Positions 30,162 through 45,564 are shown, counted from the first letter of the stretch. The stretch is DNA of 57,100 nucleotides from Desulfovibrio sp. (GCA_016284885.1 JAEEPQ010000004.1:1-57100), one strand, 5' to 3'. Numbers and translations: made by a program. Notes: generated by a model from the letters alone, not told the origin.

Positions 30162-31718
30162 CTACAGGACAGCCTGGCGCAGCTGGCCGTCGGCGACGAC
30201 GACGAAGGCCGACACCGCCCTCCCCTCGCCGCCATAGGGCTTGGCATAGTCCCGGCTCCGAATCTGAGCTATGCCTTCCTGCCGCTTGGCGTTCACCTCG
30301 GCGCTTGTCGGGGCAAACTTGAATTCGATGACAACAACCTGCTGCTCGAACTGGATTACGATATCGCTCCGGCCTTTGAAGGTATGCACTTCGGCATAGG
30401 CGATGATGCCGACGCAGCGCAGCAGCATCAAAAAAAGGGCGCGGAAGAAGTACTCGTTGATCTGGTCTTCGAGACCATCGTAGGGTAGTTCACTCAAGGC
30501 AACATTGAAGAAATCAACAATGCGCTGCATCTCGCCCTTTTTGAGCGCATCCCAGATATTATTTCCAATCTCAACGCAATCTTTAATGCTATAGATATCG
30601 CTCAAATACAGTGTTGAAATCGATTCTAAAACCTCTTTGTTAGGAAAATCAAGAGTCAACATGCTTCCATCAATTTTCTCTATTGTTAGATATCCGCTTT
30701 GATATAAAAAACTTGACAATTCAGCTATTTCTATATCATGCGAAGATATAAAGTTTGCATTCACTTCTATATGCCTGAGACTTTCTGGATTTTTTACGCC
30801 ATGAGTTTTCATCCAATCAATAATAAATGATGGAGATCCAGAATCATACCAATAATTTGCATATCTCTTTAATCGAAAATAGCACAGTATAGAGAATGGA
30901 TTATATAACCTTGTTTTTCCATCAAAGGAAAATCCGTCATAATATTTTTTTAATCCTGACAATATTTCTGATGGTTTCTCGTTTAAACTGCTTGCTGTAT
31001 CATCAATCCAGTCGGCAAAGTATTCTTCAAGCTCTTTTTGCGTATACCCAACAATGTCACTGTATTCGTTTGCAAACGAAATATCCAGCAAGTTGTTCAT
31101 CGCAGAAAAGACACCCGTCTTGCTAAATTTCGATATTCCCGTGATAAATAAAAAATATATATATTTGTCGCAATTTTTGATAATATTATAAATCGAATGC
31201 AACTTATCGCGCATTGCTTTTGCATTCTCAGTACTTGTGATATTATCCAAAATTGGCTTGTCGTATTCATCTATTAAAACAACAACCTTGCCATATTTCT
31301 TGTATAAATTTAATATTATGCTACGTAGAAAATCTCCTGCACTATTCTTTATTTCTACATCTATATCGTTTATATATATGTAATCTTTTAAATAAGAAAT
31401 GAATGATTCTTCAAATTCTCTGTCATTTTTATAGTCTGAAATACCACTCATATCGAGATGCAAGACTGGCAAAGGATTGCTACTCTGACTTTTTACCCAT
31501 TCCTCTGCATAGAGCCCCTTGAAAAGTTCAGCTTTCCCCTGAAACATCGCCTGCATTGTCGAAAGCGTCAGCGATTTTCCGAAACGACGCGGACGGGAAA
31601 GAAAATATCGAGTGCCGTTTTCGACAAGATCAACTATCTTTTGCGTCTTGTCGACATAGAGGAAGCCCTTTTCCCGAATGCTTTCGAAGTCCTGCATTCC
31701 TACTGGCAGCTTTTGCAT
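30162..31718 (-). CDS. AAA-ATPase-like protein with C-terminal PD-(D/E)XK nuclease-like domain (PF09820/PF08011-type)
   Basis: MQKLPVGMQDFESIREKGFLYVDKTQKIVDLVENGTRYFLSRPRRFGKSLTLSTMQAMFQGK; FKGRSDIVIQFEQQVVVIEFKF; start at 31718. Confidence 0.88.
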   Translation of the reverse strand: MQKLPVGMQDFESIREKGFLYVDKTQKIVDLVENGTRYFLSRPRRFGKSLTLSTMQAMFQGKAELFKGLYAEEWVKSQSSNPLPVLHLDMSGISDYKNDREFEESFISYLKDYIYINDIDVEIKNSAGDFLRSIILNLYKKYGKVVVLIDEYDKPILDNITSTENAKAMRDKLHSIYNIIKNCDKYIYFLFITGISKFSKTGVFSAMNNLLDISFANEYSDIVGYTQKELEEYFADWIDDTASSLNEKPSEILSGLKKYYDGFSFDGKTRLYNPFSILCYFRLKRYANYWYDSGSPSFIIDWMKTHGVKNPESLRHIEVNANFISSHDIEIAELSSFLYQSGYLTIEKIDGSMLTLDFPNKEVLESISTLYLSDIYSIKDCVEIGNNIWDALKKGEMQRIVDFFNVALSELPYDGLEDQINEYFFRALFLMLLRCVGIIAYAEVHTFKGRSDIVIQFEQQVVVIEFKFAPTSAEVNAKRQEGIAQIRSRDYAKPYGGEGRAVSAFVVVADGQLRQAVL

Positions 31719-31882
31719 CGCGTCTCCTTGCCTTGCCGTCCTGCTCGCCGGGGCGGCAAGCCCTTCTTCCTGTCTGTCCCGGCACCGCAATGCCCGCCGT
31801 TTGGCGCCCCATCCTGAAGCTGTTGTTAGGGGAAAGCACGGCGATTGTCCAACCCCAGCCGCCGGCCAAGCCCCAGACGCAC

Positions 31883-31917
31883 GCGGCCGGCCCCCTCTTC
31901 AGGAAGGAGCCGGCCGC
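31883..31917. repeat. 9-bp GC-rich inverted repeat GCGGCCGGC/GCCGGCCGC
   Basis: Read directly; downstream of the OmpH-like gene on the minus strand, no T-tract. Confidence 0.6.
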
Positions 31918-31941
31918 AGGAAATGCTGTGGGGAGAAGCGG

Positions 31942-32583
31942 CTACTTCTTCTTTTCGTCCTTGGCCTTGGGGGCATCCTTCTTGGCTTCGTCCTTCTTGG
32001 CCTCCGCTGGCTTGGCCGCTTCGGGAGCCTTGGCCTCGTCCTTGCCGGCGCCTTCCTTCCCAGCGTCCGCAGCCTTGGCGTCTTCGGCCTTGGGCTGGTC
32101 GGAGGTCACGGCCTTGAACTCGATGTTCTTCTTGTTGAGCTCGTCCAGGATCATGTCGGTGATGTCCAGAGCCTTGTCGTAGTCGAGGACGGCTTCGGAA
32201 CGCACGATGGCGCCGAGCCCCTGCTTTGCGCGATACTCCTTGACAGTGCGCAGAATGTGGTCGAGCAGCACGTTGTTCACGTTCTGCTCTTCAGCCTGCA
32301 TGCGCTGCTGGAGGCCAAGATAGAGGGACTGGAATTCCGCCCTGACCTTCTCGTCGTCGGCGTTGGCCTGCAGCTTGTTCTGCAGGGCAAGGATCCTGTC
32401 GTTGAAGGACTTCTGGGTCTTCTCCAGGAAGGCGTTGGCGGCCTTGCCAGGCTCGCTGTCGCGCACGAGGCGGGAGAGGTCGACGATGCCCACCGTGGGG
32501 CCGCCCTTGGAGGAGCCCTCCTCGCAGGCGCCGAGACAGAGGGAAAGGGCCAGAAGCAGGGAGAGAATGAAGCGCTTGTGCAT
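31942..32583 (-). CDS. OmpH/Skp-like lipoprotein with Lys/Ala/Glu-rich C-terminal tail
   Basis: MHKRFILSLLLALSLCLGACEEG lipobox; GIVDLSRLVRDSEPGKAANAFLEKTQKSFNDRI coiled coil; charged tail. Confidence 0.7.
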   Translation of the reverse strand: MHKRFILSLLLALSLCLGACEEGSSKGGPTVGIVDLSRLVRDSEPGKAANAFLEKTQKSFNDRILALQNKLQANADDEKVRAEFQSLYLGLQQRMQAEEQNVNNVLLDHILRTVKEYRAKQGLGAIVRSEAVLDYDKALDITDMILDELNKKNIEFKAVTSDQPKAEDAKAADAGKEGAGKDEAKAPEAAKPAEAKKDEAKKDAPKAKDEKKK

Positions 32584-32661
32584 GGTGCGTGATTCCTTGG
32601 GTGTCGGATTGGGGGGATGCGGCAGGCGGCCGCTTGCGTGCGTTGAGGTGAATCCGAACTT

Positions 32662-34635
<1,974 letters not shown>

Positions 34636-34668
34636 GGGCTCCCTCCGCTTCCTTCGCCTGCCTTCCGG

Positions 34669-35532
34669 CTAGGCCATGTTCCGCAGGCGCTCTTCGGCCG
34701 CGTCGATGAGCGCCTTGGGCGTGGACGCGCCGGCGGTGAGGCCGACGGTTGCGACGCCCCTGAAGTCCTCAGCCTTCAGCTCTTCCGCCGTCTCCACGTG
34801 GTAGGTGGCAACGCCGGCCTCGCTGGCAAGGGCGGCCAGCCTGCGCGTGTTGCCGCTCTGGCGGCCGCCGACGATGACCATGGCGTCCACGTGGCCGGCC
34901 AGGGATCGGGCCTCGGCCTGGCGCTCGCCCGTGGCGTCGCAGATGGTGGAGAGCACCTGAAGGTTCGGGAGCATGGCTGCGAGCCAGGCGCGGATCTCCT
35001 CGAAGATGGTGGCGTCCTGCGTGGTCTGCGAGGCGAGCACCCAGGACTTTTCCGGATCGAGGTCCATGGCCTGCAGGGCCTCGAGGGAGGCGAAGACGCG
35101 GCTTGGACCGTGGGAATAGGAGATGAGCCCCCTGACCTCGGGATGATCTGCGTCGCCGAAGAGGAGCAGCGAGGAGCCGCCGGCCGTGGCCCGCTCTATG
35201 GCGGTCTGGGCGTTCTTCACCCGGGGGCAGGTGGCGTCCATGAGCGTGGCGCCGCAGGCCTTGAGCCTCGCCTCCTCGCCGCGCGGTACGCCGTGGGCGC
35301 GGATGATGACCGAGTCGCCGGACCTCGCTTCGCCGGGATCGTTGAGGCAGGCGACGCCCTTTTCCTCGTAGTCCCGCAAGACCTGCGGATTGTGAATGAT
35401 GGGCCCGAAGGTGCAGATGCGGCTGGCGGGCCTGCCGTCCTGGCCGTTCTTGCGCAGGGCGGTGTCGAGCTTGTGCAGGGCAAGGCTTACGCCCATGCAG
35501 AAGCCGGCCGTGGATGCTCTTTTGACTTCCAT
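34669..35532 (-). CDS. ispH: 4-hydroxy-3-methylbut-2-enyl diphosphate reductase
   Basis: MEVKRASTAGFCMGVSLAL, IIRAHGVPRGEE, DATCPRVKNAQ, TVGLTAGASTP; start at 35532 within longer ORF. Confidence 0.95.
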   Translation of the reverse strand: MEVKRASTAGFCMGVSLALHKLDTALRKNGQDGRPASRICTFGPIIHNPQVLRDYEEKGVACLNDPGEARSGDSVIIRAHGVPRGEEARLKACGATLMDATCPRVKNAQTAIERATAGGSSLLLFGDADHPEVRGLISYSHGPSRVFASLEALQAMDLDPEKSWVLASQTTQDATIFEEIRAWLAAMLPNLQVLSTICDATGERQAEARSLAGHVDAMVIVGGRQSGNTRRLAALASEAGVATYHVETAEELKAEDFRGVATVGLTAGASTPKALIDAAEERLRNMA

Positions 35533-35545
35533 GATGTGCTGCTCC

Positions 35546-36676
35546 TTAGTCCATGGGGGCGTCTGGCCCGCAGGAGGTCTCAGGGGGATCAAACTTGTCG
35601 AGCCGAACGGCCCCGCCGGACATGCCGGATGGTCCGGATGGGCCGGAGAGGCCGGGGCTGCCTGCCAGAAAGCTGTCGAGTATGCCGTCCAGCTCGTCGA
35701 GGCTCCGGCAGGCGCAGAGCTTCTGGCGGAGCAGACGGACGCCGGGCAGGGAGCGCACGTAGCGGGGAACAATGCTGCGCAGGCGGTACAAGGCATTATC
35801 CTCAGAGCCGAAGCTGCCGATAAGCTCCATATGGCGTCTGATCAGGCGCCTGAGCTCTCCGGCGGGGATCTCCCCTGCAGGCTCCCCGCCAAGGAGGGCT
35901 TGATGCTCCCTGAAAACCGACGGCCTCGTGAGCGCGCCCCGGGCGTACATGACGCCGTCGGCGCCGGTCTCCTTCAGGCACCTCACCCCGTCTTCGGCGG
36001 TGAAGAGGTCGCCCGAGGCGAGGACCGGAATGCCGAGCCTGCGCTTGGCTTCGGCTATGGCCTCCCAGTGCGCCCGTCCACCAAAGCCCTCCTGGGCCGT
36101 GCGCGGATGGAGCGTCACGAGGCCTGCGCCGGCGTCCTCGAGGCGCAGGGCAAGGTCGAGCCAGTTGACGGCATCGCGGCTGACCCCGAGCCTGAGCTTG
36201 AAGCTCACGTGCCCGGGCAAGGCCGCGGCTATCATGGCTCTGGCGCAGGCCAGGGCGTTGTCCGGATCGCGCAGCATGGCCGAGCCCGCGCCCTGCCGTG
36301 CTACCTTGGGCACCGAGCAGCCCATGTTGAGGTCGAACCAGGCAAAGCCCTTTTCCCGCAGGCGCCTGACGGCCCAGCCAAGGCAGTCTGCCTCGGCGCC
36401 GAAGAGCTGGACGACCAGGGGCGTGTCCCAGGGCACGGTCTCAAGCACCTTCCAGGTGTTGAGCCCGTCGTACCAGAGCCCCTTGGCGCTCACCATCTCC
36501 GTGACGCAGCACGCCGCTCCCTCCTCGCGGCAGAGCGTGCGGAAGGGGAGATCGCTGTAGCCTGCCAGCGGCGCAAGCCAGGGCTTGTCCCAGCCAATCG
36601 GCAGCCTTTCCGGCTGCTGGGGCGCAGGCTCCACCCGCGGCCACGACGACTTCATACCGACCCTTGCCTCCTTCAT
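35546..36676 (-). CDS. tRNA-dihydrouridine synthase
   Basis: WLAPLAGYSDLPFRTLCREEGA, FDLNMGCSVPKV, GAGSAMLRDP, LHPRTAQEGFGGRA; start uncertain. Confidence 0.92.
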   Translation of the reverse strand: MKEARVGMKSSWPRVEPAPQQPERLPIGWDKPWLAPLAGYSDLPFRTLCREEGAACCVTEMVSAKGLWYDGLNTWKVLETVPWDTPLVVQLFGAEADCLGWAVRRLREKGFAWFDLNMGCSVPKVARQGAGSAMLRDPDNALACARAMIAAALPGHVSFKLRLGVSRDAVNWLDLALRLEDAGAGLVTLHPRTAQEGFGGRAHWEAIAEAKRRLGIPVLASGDLFTAEDGVRCLKETGADGVMYARGALTRPSVFREHQALLGGEPAGEIPAGELRRLIRRHMELIGSFGSEDNALYRLRSIVPRYVRSLPGVRLLRQKLCACRSLDELDGILDSFLAGSPGLSGPSGPSGMSGGAVRLDKFDPPETSCGPDAPMD

Positions 36677-38064
36677 GCTTTCTTCCGGCGCAGGCCTTCA
36701 GTCCCGTTCCCGGATCGACCTGCGCCCCGCACTGTAGCCGTAAAACTTGCCAGTGCCTAGACCCGCTGGCGCAAGCAAAAGGCCCCTTTCCCGTGCAGCC
36801 GACCCGATTCCGACACCGCACCCGCAAACGGCCAGCCCGGCAGCTGGACACGCTCCGGCTCCTCCGGCACGCCAGCTGCGTCCGGCCCTGCGCCAGAACA
36901 TGGAGCAGGCTCTGCCGGCAATTCTGGCGCAAAAAAACCGCCAGCTGCGCAAGCCCCGGCGGCTCCCTCCCCTGCAGCTCCGGCCCGTGCAGCCAGCGCC
37001 CCGGCAGGCCAAAACTCGCCAGACGCCTGCAGGGCGCAGGGACGGCGGCCTTCCTTGCCTCCTGCATGGCGGCAGGGCCCGCCTGCCCGCTCGACGCGAA
37101 AGCCGTCGCCCTGGCCGAGGCCGCGCCATCCCCCCAGCAGGCGCAGGGCTCGGCCGTCCGCGGCTCTGTCACCGGCTGGTTCCTCTTCCCTCTGGACGAG
37201 GAGCCGCCGAGCATCGAGCGCAGGCGCGTGGACGAGCGCGTCCTCGCCGTGCGCGAACGGGTGCTCGACGTGACGGAAAAGGAGGAGCGCTCTGCAGCCG
37301 GCGCCACAAGGCCTGTGCCGCTCATCCCGGGCGCCAGGGGCCGGCAGGGGCTCGAGCTCGACGGCTGGCAGTCGGAGCTTGCCGGCGAGGTGCTGGACAT
37401 GGATGGCCTTCCCCTGCGCTGGGGCCGCGAGCGCAGCATGCGCAGGCGCGTCGAGGCCGCCCGGCGCCTGCTGGAGGCGACGGCCATGCTGGACGCTCCG
37501 CGCTGGGTGCCTGCCAGAGGCCAGGCCGCGCAGGCGCTCGGCTTCAGCAAGATAGTCAAGCGCTACGCGGCCGACTACGGGCTGAAGACCCACCTGCTCC
37601 TGGCCATCATCCAGGTGGAGAGCCTCGGCGACGTGCGCTGCGTGAGCAACAAGTGCGCCACGGGCCTCATGCAGATCCAGCCCCACACCGCAGGCCAGGA
37701 GGTGGCCACCTTCCTCAAGGACCGTCCGGCATCCAGCGGTCAGAAGCAGCAGGACCTCTTCTCGCCCGAGCAGAACATACGCTACGGAGCTGCCTACCTG
37801 CACATCCTCGCCACCCGCTACTTCGGCCAGGTGACCGATCCCCTCTCGCGCGAATTCTGCGTCATCACGGCCTACAACTCAGGCCCAGGGCGCTTTTACG
37901 GCTACTTCGGCAAATCCCGGCGGGAGGCCTTCGCCCGCATCAACGCCCTCTCTCCCGAAGAGCTCTTCCGCGACATCTCGACCCGCATCCCGGTCAAAGA
38001 GACGCGGACCTACCTGGGCAAGGTCTACGCGCTCATGAACTACTACCAGTCTCTGGGCTACTGA
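36664..38064 (+). CDS. SLT-type lytic murein transglycosylase (MltC-like)
   Basis: LLLAIIQVESLGDVRCVSNKCATGLMQIQPHTAG, AYNSGPG; true start probably downstream (candidate ATG 37066 or alternative start nearby). Confidence 0.82.
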   Translation: MPPSCFLPAQAFSPVPGSTCAPHCSRKTCQCLDPLAQAKGPFPVQPTRFRHRTRKRPARQLDTLRLLRHASCVRPCARTWSRLCRQFWRKKTASCASPGGSLPCSSGPCSQRPGRPKLARRLQGAGTAAFLASCMAAGPACPLDAKAVALAEAAPSPQQAQGSAVRGSVTGWFLFPLDEEPPSIERRRVDERVLAVRERVLDVTEKEERSAAGATRPVPLIPGARGRQGLELDGWQSELAGEVLDMDGLPLRWGRERSMRRRVEAARRLLEATAMLDAPRWVPARGQAAQALGFSKIVKRYAADYGLKTHLLLAIIQVESLGDVRCVSNKCATGLMQIQPHTAGQEVATFLKDRPASSGQKQQDLFSPEQNIRYGAAYLHILATRYFGQVTDPLSREFCVITAYNSGPGRFYGYFGKSRREAFARINALSPEELFRDISTRIPVKETRTYLGKVYALMNYYQSLGY

Positions 38065-38067
38065 CGA

Positions 38068-38090
38068 AGCCCCGCTCCTTCCTCGGGGCT
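38068..38090. repeat. Hairpin AGCCCCG/CGGGGCT
   Basis: Read directly, 4 nt after the transglycosylase stop. Confidence 0.7.
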
Positions 38091-38097
38091 CTCGCGA

Positions 38098-38164
38098 AGC
38101 CCCTGCCCGAGACCCGGGCAATCCCTCGCCGGGACTGTCCCGGGCCTCGGGTCCGGGCAGGGCT
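38098..38164. repeat. Long imperfect inverted repeat containing internal CCGGGA-CTG-TCCCGG hairpin
   Basis: Left AGCCCCTGCCCGAGACCCGGGC pairs with right GCCTCGGGTCCGGGCAGGGCT. Confidence 0.75.
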
Positions 38165-38191
38165 GGCGGCCCTTGCCAGGTCCCCTTCCAG

Positions 38192-38214
38192 CAGGGGGAT
38201 CTCCCCTGTTTTTT
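38192..38214 (+). terminator. Rho-independent terminator
   Basis: CAGGGGGATCTCCCCTG followed by TTTTTT. Confidence 0.8.
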
Positions 38215-38299
38215 GCCGTGCAAGCACCCGTTATCGCTTGTGAAATTTTTTGCGCGAAAAAACTGTTCAAGCGCTCAATTTTATGCTAGGAACAGATAG

Positions 38300-41977
<3,678 letters not shown>

Positions 41978-41992
41978 CATCTAGACCGAACG

Positions 41993-42027
41993 GTGCGGGG
42001 CGTGAGTCTTCACGCCCCGCACTTTTT
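41993..42027 (+). terminator. Rho-independent terminator after nifJ
   Basis: GTGCGGGGCGTGA-GTCT-TCACGCCCCGCAC followed by TTTTT. Confidence 0.9.
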
Positions 42028-42097
42028 CCTCAGCAAGGCCTTCACCCCCGCCCCTCCTGCGGGCGCACCCCCAGGAAACGAAGCCGGAGATTATTCC

Positions 42098-44209
42098 ATG
42101 ACCAAATCCCTCTACATCACCGCCACCGGGCCGCAGTCGGGCAAGAGCGCCGTTGCGCTCGGCGTCATGCAGCTGCTGGGCTCCCACAAAAGCAAGGTCG
42201 CGATCTTCCGCCCCATCATCGCCGACCCCGACCTTGACGGCAAAGATCCGGATCTGCGCCTGCTCATCGAGTACTTCAAGCTCGAGGAGGACTACGCGGC
42301 CGCCTTTGCCTACACCGAGAGCGAGGCTTTCGAAGTTATCGAGCGCGAGTCCCGCAACGCACTCGAAGAGAACATCCTGAAGAAATTCAAAGCCCTGGAA
42401 GCCCAGTACGACTTCGTGCTCTGCCTTGGCACCGACTTCCGCACCAAGGATCCGGTCTTCGAATTCGGTCTCAACGCCGAAATCGCCGGCAACCTCGGCT
42501 GCCCTGTCCTGCTCGTCGCGGGCGGCAAGGAAAAGAGCCTGCCCGAACTGCGCCAGGCCATCCACACCAGCCTCGAGACCATGTCCGCCAACTGCGACGT
42601 GGCCGCCATCGTCATCAACCGCGCGAGCTTGAGCAAAGCCGAGCTCGAAGGCCTGCGCGCCGGCTACGGCCCCAAGAGCAAGATGCTCATCTACGCCATC
42701 CCGGACGACAAGACCCTCGGCTGCCCCACCCTCGGCGACGTGGCCCGCGCTCTGGACGCCGAGTTCCTCTGGGGCGGCGACCAGCCCGAAGCCCCGGTGT
42801 CCGGCTCCGTCGTCGCGGCCATGCAGGTGGAGCACTTCCTCTCCTACCTTGAGGAAGGCGTGCTCGTGATCACCCCCGGCGACCGCTCCGACATCCTGCT
42901 CGCCACCATGGCGGCCAAGCTCTCCAGCAACAAGCCCAGCGTTTCCGGCATCCTGCTCACCGGCGGCCTGAAGCCCGCCGACGCCACCCTCGACATCATC
43001 AAGGGCATCACCGCCTCCCCGCTGCCCGTGCTCCTCACCCAGCACCACACCTTCCGCGCCACCCAGTTCGTGCAGAAGGTGACCGGCGTCATCGAGCCCA
43101 CGGACGCCAGGAAGGTCAACACCGCCCTTGGCCTCTTCGAGCACTACGTCGACGGCAAGGCCATTGCCGCCCTGCTCGCCGGCGGCGACGCGCCCCAGCG
43201 CACCACGCCCCTCATGTTCGAGTACAGCCTGCTCGAGCGCGCCCGCGCCAGCCGCCAGCGCATCGTGCTGTGCGAAGGCGAGGAGCCCCGCATCCTCAAG
43301 GCCGCCGACATCCTGCTGCGCCGCGAGGCCGCGGATATCGTCCTGCTCGGCGACGTCGAGAAAATCGAGGCCAAGGCCCGCGATCTCGGCGCCGACATCA
43401 GCAAGGCCACGGTCATCGACCCGGTCAAGTCCCCCGACTTCGAGGACTACGCCAACACCTACTACGAAGCCCGCAAGCACAAGGGCATGACGCCTGAGCG
43501 CGCCCGCGACGCCATGGCCGACGCCACCTACTACGGCACCATGATGGTCAAGAAGGGCGCAGCCGACGGCATGGTCTCCGGCGCCGTCAACACCACGGCC
43601 CACACCATCCGCCCGGCCTTCGAGTTCATCAAGACCCGTCCCGGCTACTCCGTCGTGTCCTCGGTCTTCCTGATGTGCCTCAAGGACCGCGTCCTCGCCT
43701 TCGGCGACTGCGCCGTCAACCCCAACCCCACCGCCGAGCAGCTGGCCGAAATCGCCATCACCTCGGCCGCGACGGCCAAGGTCTTCGGCATCGAGCCCCG
43801 CGTGGCCATGCTCTCCTACTCCACCGGCAAGTCCGGCAAGGGTCCGGACGTCGACGTGGTCAAGGAGGCCGTGCGCATCGCCCAGGAGAAGGCCCCCGAG
43901 CTCGCGCTGGAAGGCCCGCTCCAGTACGACGCAGCCATCGATCCCACGGTCGCCCAGACCAAGCTGCCTGACAGCAAGGTCGCCGGTCGCGCCACGGTCT
44001 TCATCTTCCCCGACCTCAATACCGGCAACAACACCTACAAGGCCGTCCAGCGCGCTGCCGGCGCCATCGCCATCGGTCCTGTCCTCCAGGGCCTGCGCAA
44101 GCCCGTCAACGACCTCTCCCGCGGCTGCCTCGTTCCCGACATCGTGAACACGGTCATCATCACCGCCATCCAAGCCGCTGCCGAGAAGGAAGCCGAAGCC
44201 GCCAAGTAG
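42098..44209 (+). CDS. pta: Phosphate acetyltransferase, long form with N-terminal P-loop/DRTGG-type domains
   Basis: MTKSLYITATGPQSGKSAVALGVMQLL; C-terminal SVFLMCLKDRVLAFGDCAVNPNPTAEQLAEIAI. Confidence 0.95.
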   Translation: MTKSLYITATGPQSGKSAVALGVMQLLGSHKSKVAIFRPIIADPDLDGKDPDLRLLIEYFKLEEDYAAAFAYTESEAFEVIERESRNALEENILKKFKALEAQYDFVLCLGTDFRTKDPVFEFGLNAEIAGNLGCPVLLVAGGKEKSLPELRQAIHTSLETMSANCDVAAIVINRASLSKAELEGLRAGYGPKSKMLIYAIPDDKTLGCPTLGDVARALDAEFLWGGDQPEAPVSGSVVAAMQVEHFLSYLEEGVLVITPGDRSDILLATMAAKLSSNKPSVSGILLTGGLKPADATLDIIKGITASPLPVLLTQHHTFRATQFVQKVTGVIEPTDARKVNTALGLFEHYVDGKAIAALLAGGDAPQRTTPLMFEYSLLERARASRQRIVLCEGEEPRILKAADILLRREAADIVLLGDVEKIEAKARDLGADISKATVIDPVKSPDFEDYANTYYEARKHKGMTPERARDAMADATYYGTMMVKKGAADGMVSGAVNTTAHTIRPAFEFIKTRPGYSVVSSVFLMCLKDRVLAFGDCAVNPNPTAEQLAEIAITSAATAKVFGIEPRVAMLSYSTGKSGKGPDVDVVKEAVRIAQEKAPELALEGPLQYDAAIDPTVAQTKLPDSKVAGRATVFIFPDLNTGNNTYKAVQRAAGAIAIGPVLQGLRKPVNDLSRGCLVPDIVNTVIITAIQAAAEKEAEAAK

Positions 44210-44263
44210 TCCCCCAGGAGCAGCTCCACTGAGCAGCTTCACTGACCACAAGGAACAAACTGC

Positions 44264-45481
44264 ATGAAAGTACTGGTTGTGAACGCAGGATCCTCCTCCT
44301 GCAAATATCAGCTCATCGAAATGGACAGCAACAAGGTCCTCTGCTCCGGCCTCGCCGAGCGCATTGGCCTTGAAATGGGCAAGCTCACCCACAAGATCGA
44401 TCCCGACGGCCCCAAGGAAGAAAAGATCGTCAAGGAGCAGCCCTTCCCGACCCACAAGGAAGCCATCGAGCTCGTCATCGCCCTGCTCACCGACCCCGAA
44501 AAGGGCGTCATCAAGAGCAAGAGCGAGATCTACGCCATCGGCCACCGCGTGCTCCACGGCGGCGAGGCCATGACCGAGCCCGTGCTCGTCGACGAGAACG
44601 TGAAGAAGGTCATCGAGGACTGCTTCCCGCTCGGCCCGCTCCACAATCCGCCGAACCTCACCGGCATCAAGACCTGCGAAGCCCTCTTCGAAGGCATCCC
44701 GAACGTGGCCGTCTTCGACACCGAGTTCGGCATGGGCATGCCCGAAGAGTCCTACATGTACGCCCTGCCTTACGAGTACTACGAGCGCCTGAAGATCCGC
44801 CGCTACGGCTTCCACGGCACCTCCCACAAGTACATTGCCAAGGCGACGGCCAAATACCTCGGCAAGCCCCTCAAAGAGCTCAACTCCATCACCATGCACC
44901 TCGGCAACGGCTCCTCCATCAGCTGCGTGAAGAACGGCAAGTGCCTTGACACCAGCATGGGCCTGACCCCGCTGGAGGGCCTGGTCATGGGCACCCGCTG
45001 CGGGTCGATCGATCCCGCCATCGTGCCCTTCATCATGGAGAAGGACGGCCTCACCCCCGCTGAGATGGACACCTTGATGAACAAGAAGTCCGGCCTCGCC
45101 GGCGTGTGCGGCTTCACCGACATGCGCGACGTGCACGCGGCCAGGGAGAAGGGCGACAAGCGGGCTGAGCTGGCCTTCCGCCTCCTCGTCCACTCCATCA
45201 AGAAGATCCTCGGCGCCTACTTCTTCGAGCTGGGCGGCAAGGTCGATGCCATCACCTTCACGGCCGGTATCGGCGAGAACGACAACCTCTGCCGCGCCGC
45301 CGTCGTGGAAGGTCTCGAGGCCATCGGCTTCAAGCTCGACGAGAAGGAGAACAACACCCGCAAGCCTGGCGCCCGCACCATCTCTGCGGCCGACAGCCGC
45401 TTCCCCATCCTCGTCATTCCCACCAACGAGGAGCTCCAGATTGCCGAGACCGCCGTCGAAGTGGTCAGCGCCAAGAAATAG
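44264..45481 (+). CDS. ackA: Acetate kinase (copy 1)
   Basis: MKVLVVNAGSSSCKYQLIEMDSNKVLCSGLAERIG; RRYGFHGTSHKYIA; HLGNGSSISCVKNGKCLDTSMG. Confidence 0.97.
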   Translation: MKVLVVNAGSSSCKYQLIEMDSNKVLCSGLAERIGLEMGKLTHKIDPDGPKEEKIVKEQPFPTHKEAIELVIALLTDPEKGVIKSKSEIYAIGHRVLHGGEAMTEPVLVDENVKKVIEDCFPLGPLHNPPNLTGIKTCEALFEGIPNVAVFDTEFGMGMPEESYMYALPYEYYERLKIRRYGFHGTSHKYIAKATAKYLGKPLKELNSITMHLGNGSSISCVKNGKCLDTSMGLTPLEGLVMGTRCGSIDPAIVPFIMEKDGLTPAEMDTLMNKKSGLAGVCGFTDMRDVHAAREKGDKRAELAFRLLVHSIKKILGAYFFELGGKVDAITFTAGIGENDNLCRAAVVEGLEAIGFKLDEKENNTRKPGARTISAADSRFPILVIPTNEELQIAETAVEVVSAKK

Positions 45482-45529
45482 CTCCAAGGCATAGCTCAAC
45501 GGCTAGAGCCTGAAAAAACCTGAACTTCA

Positions 45530-45564
45530 GGGGAGGCAGTCTGCACGGACTGCCTCCCCTTTTT
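45530..45564 (+). terminator. Rho-independent terminator between the two ackA copies
   Basis: GGGGAGGCAGTC-TGCACG-GACTGCCTCCCC followed by TTTTT. Confidence 0.9.

Noticed and set aside
38239-38270. Rex-like half site TTGTGAAATTTTTTGCGCGAA upstream of nifJ
   Set aside because: Only the left half fits TTGTGAA-N-TTCACAA; right arm does not match
45488-45511. tRNA D-arm-like string GGCATAGCTCAACGGCTAGAGCC after ackA copy 1
   Set aside because: No acceptor, 7-nt anticodon loop or T-arm follows; next is a simple hairpin and the terminator
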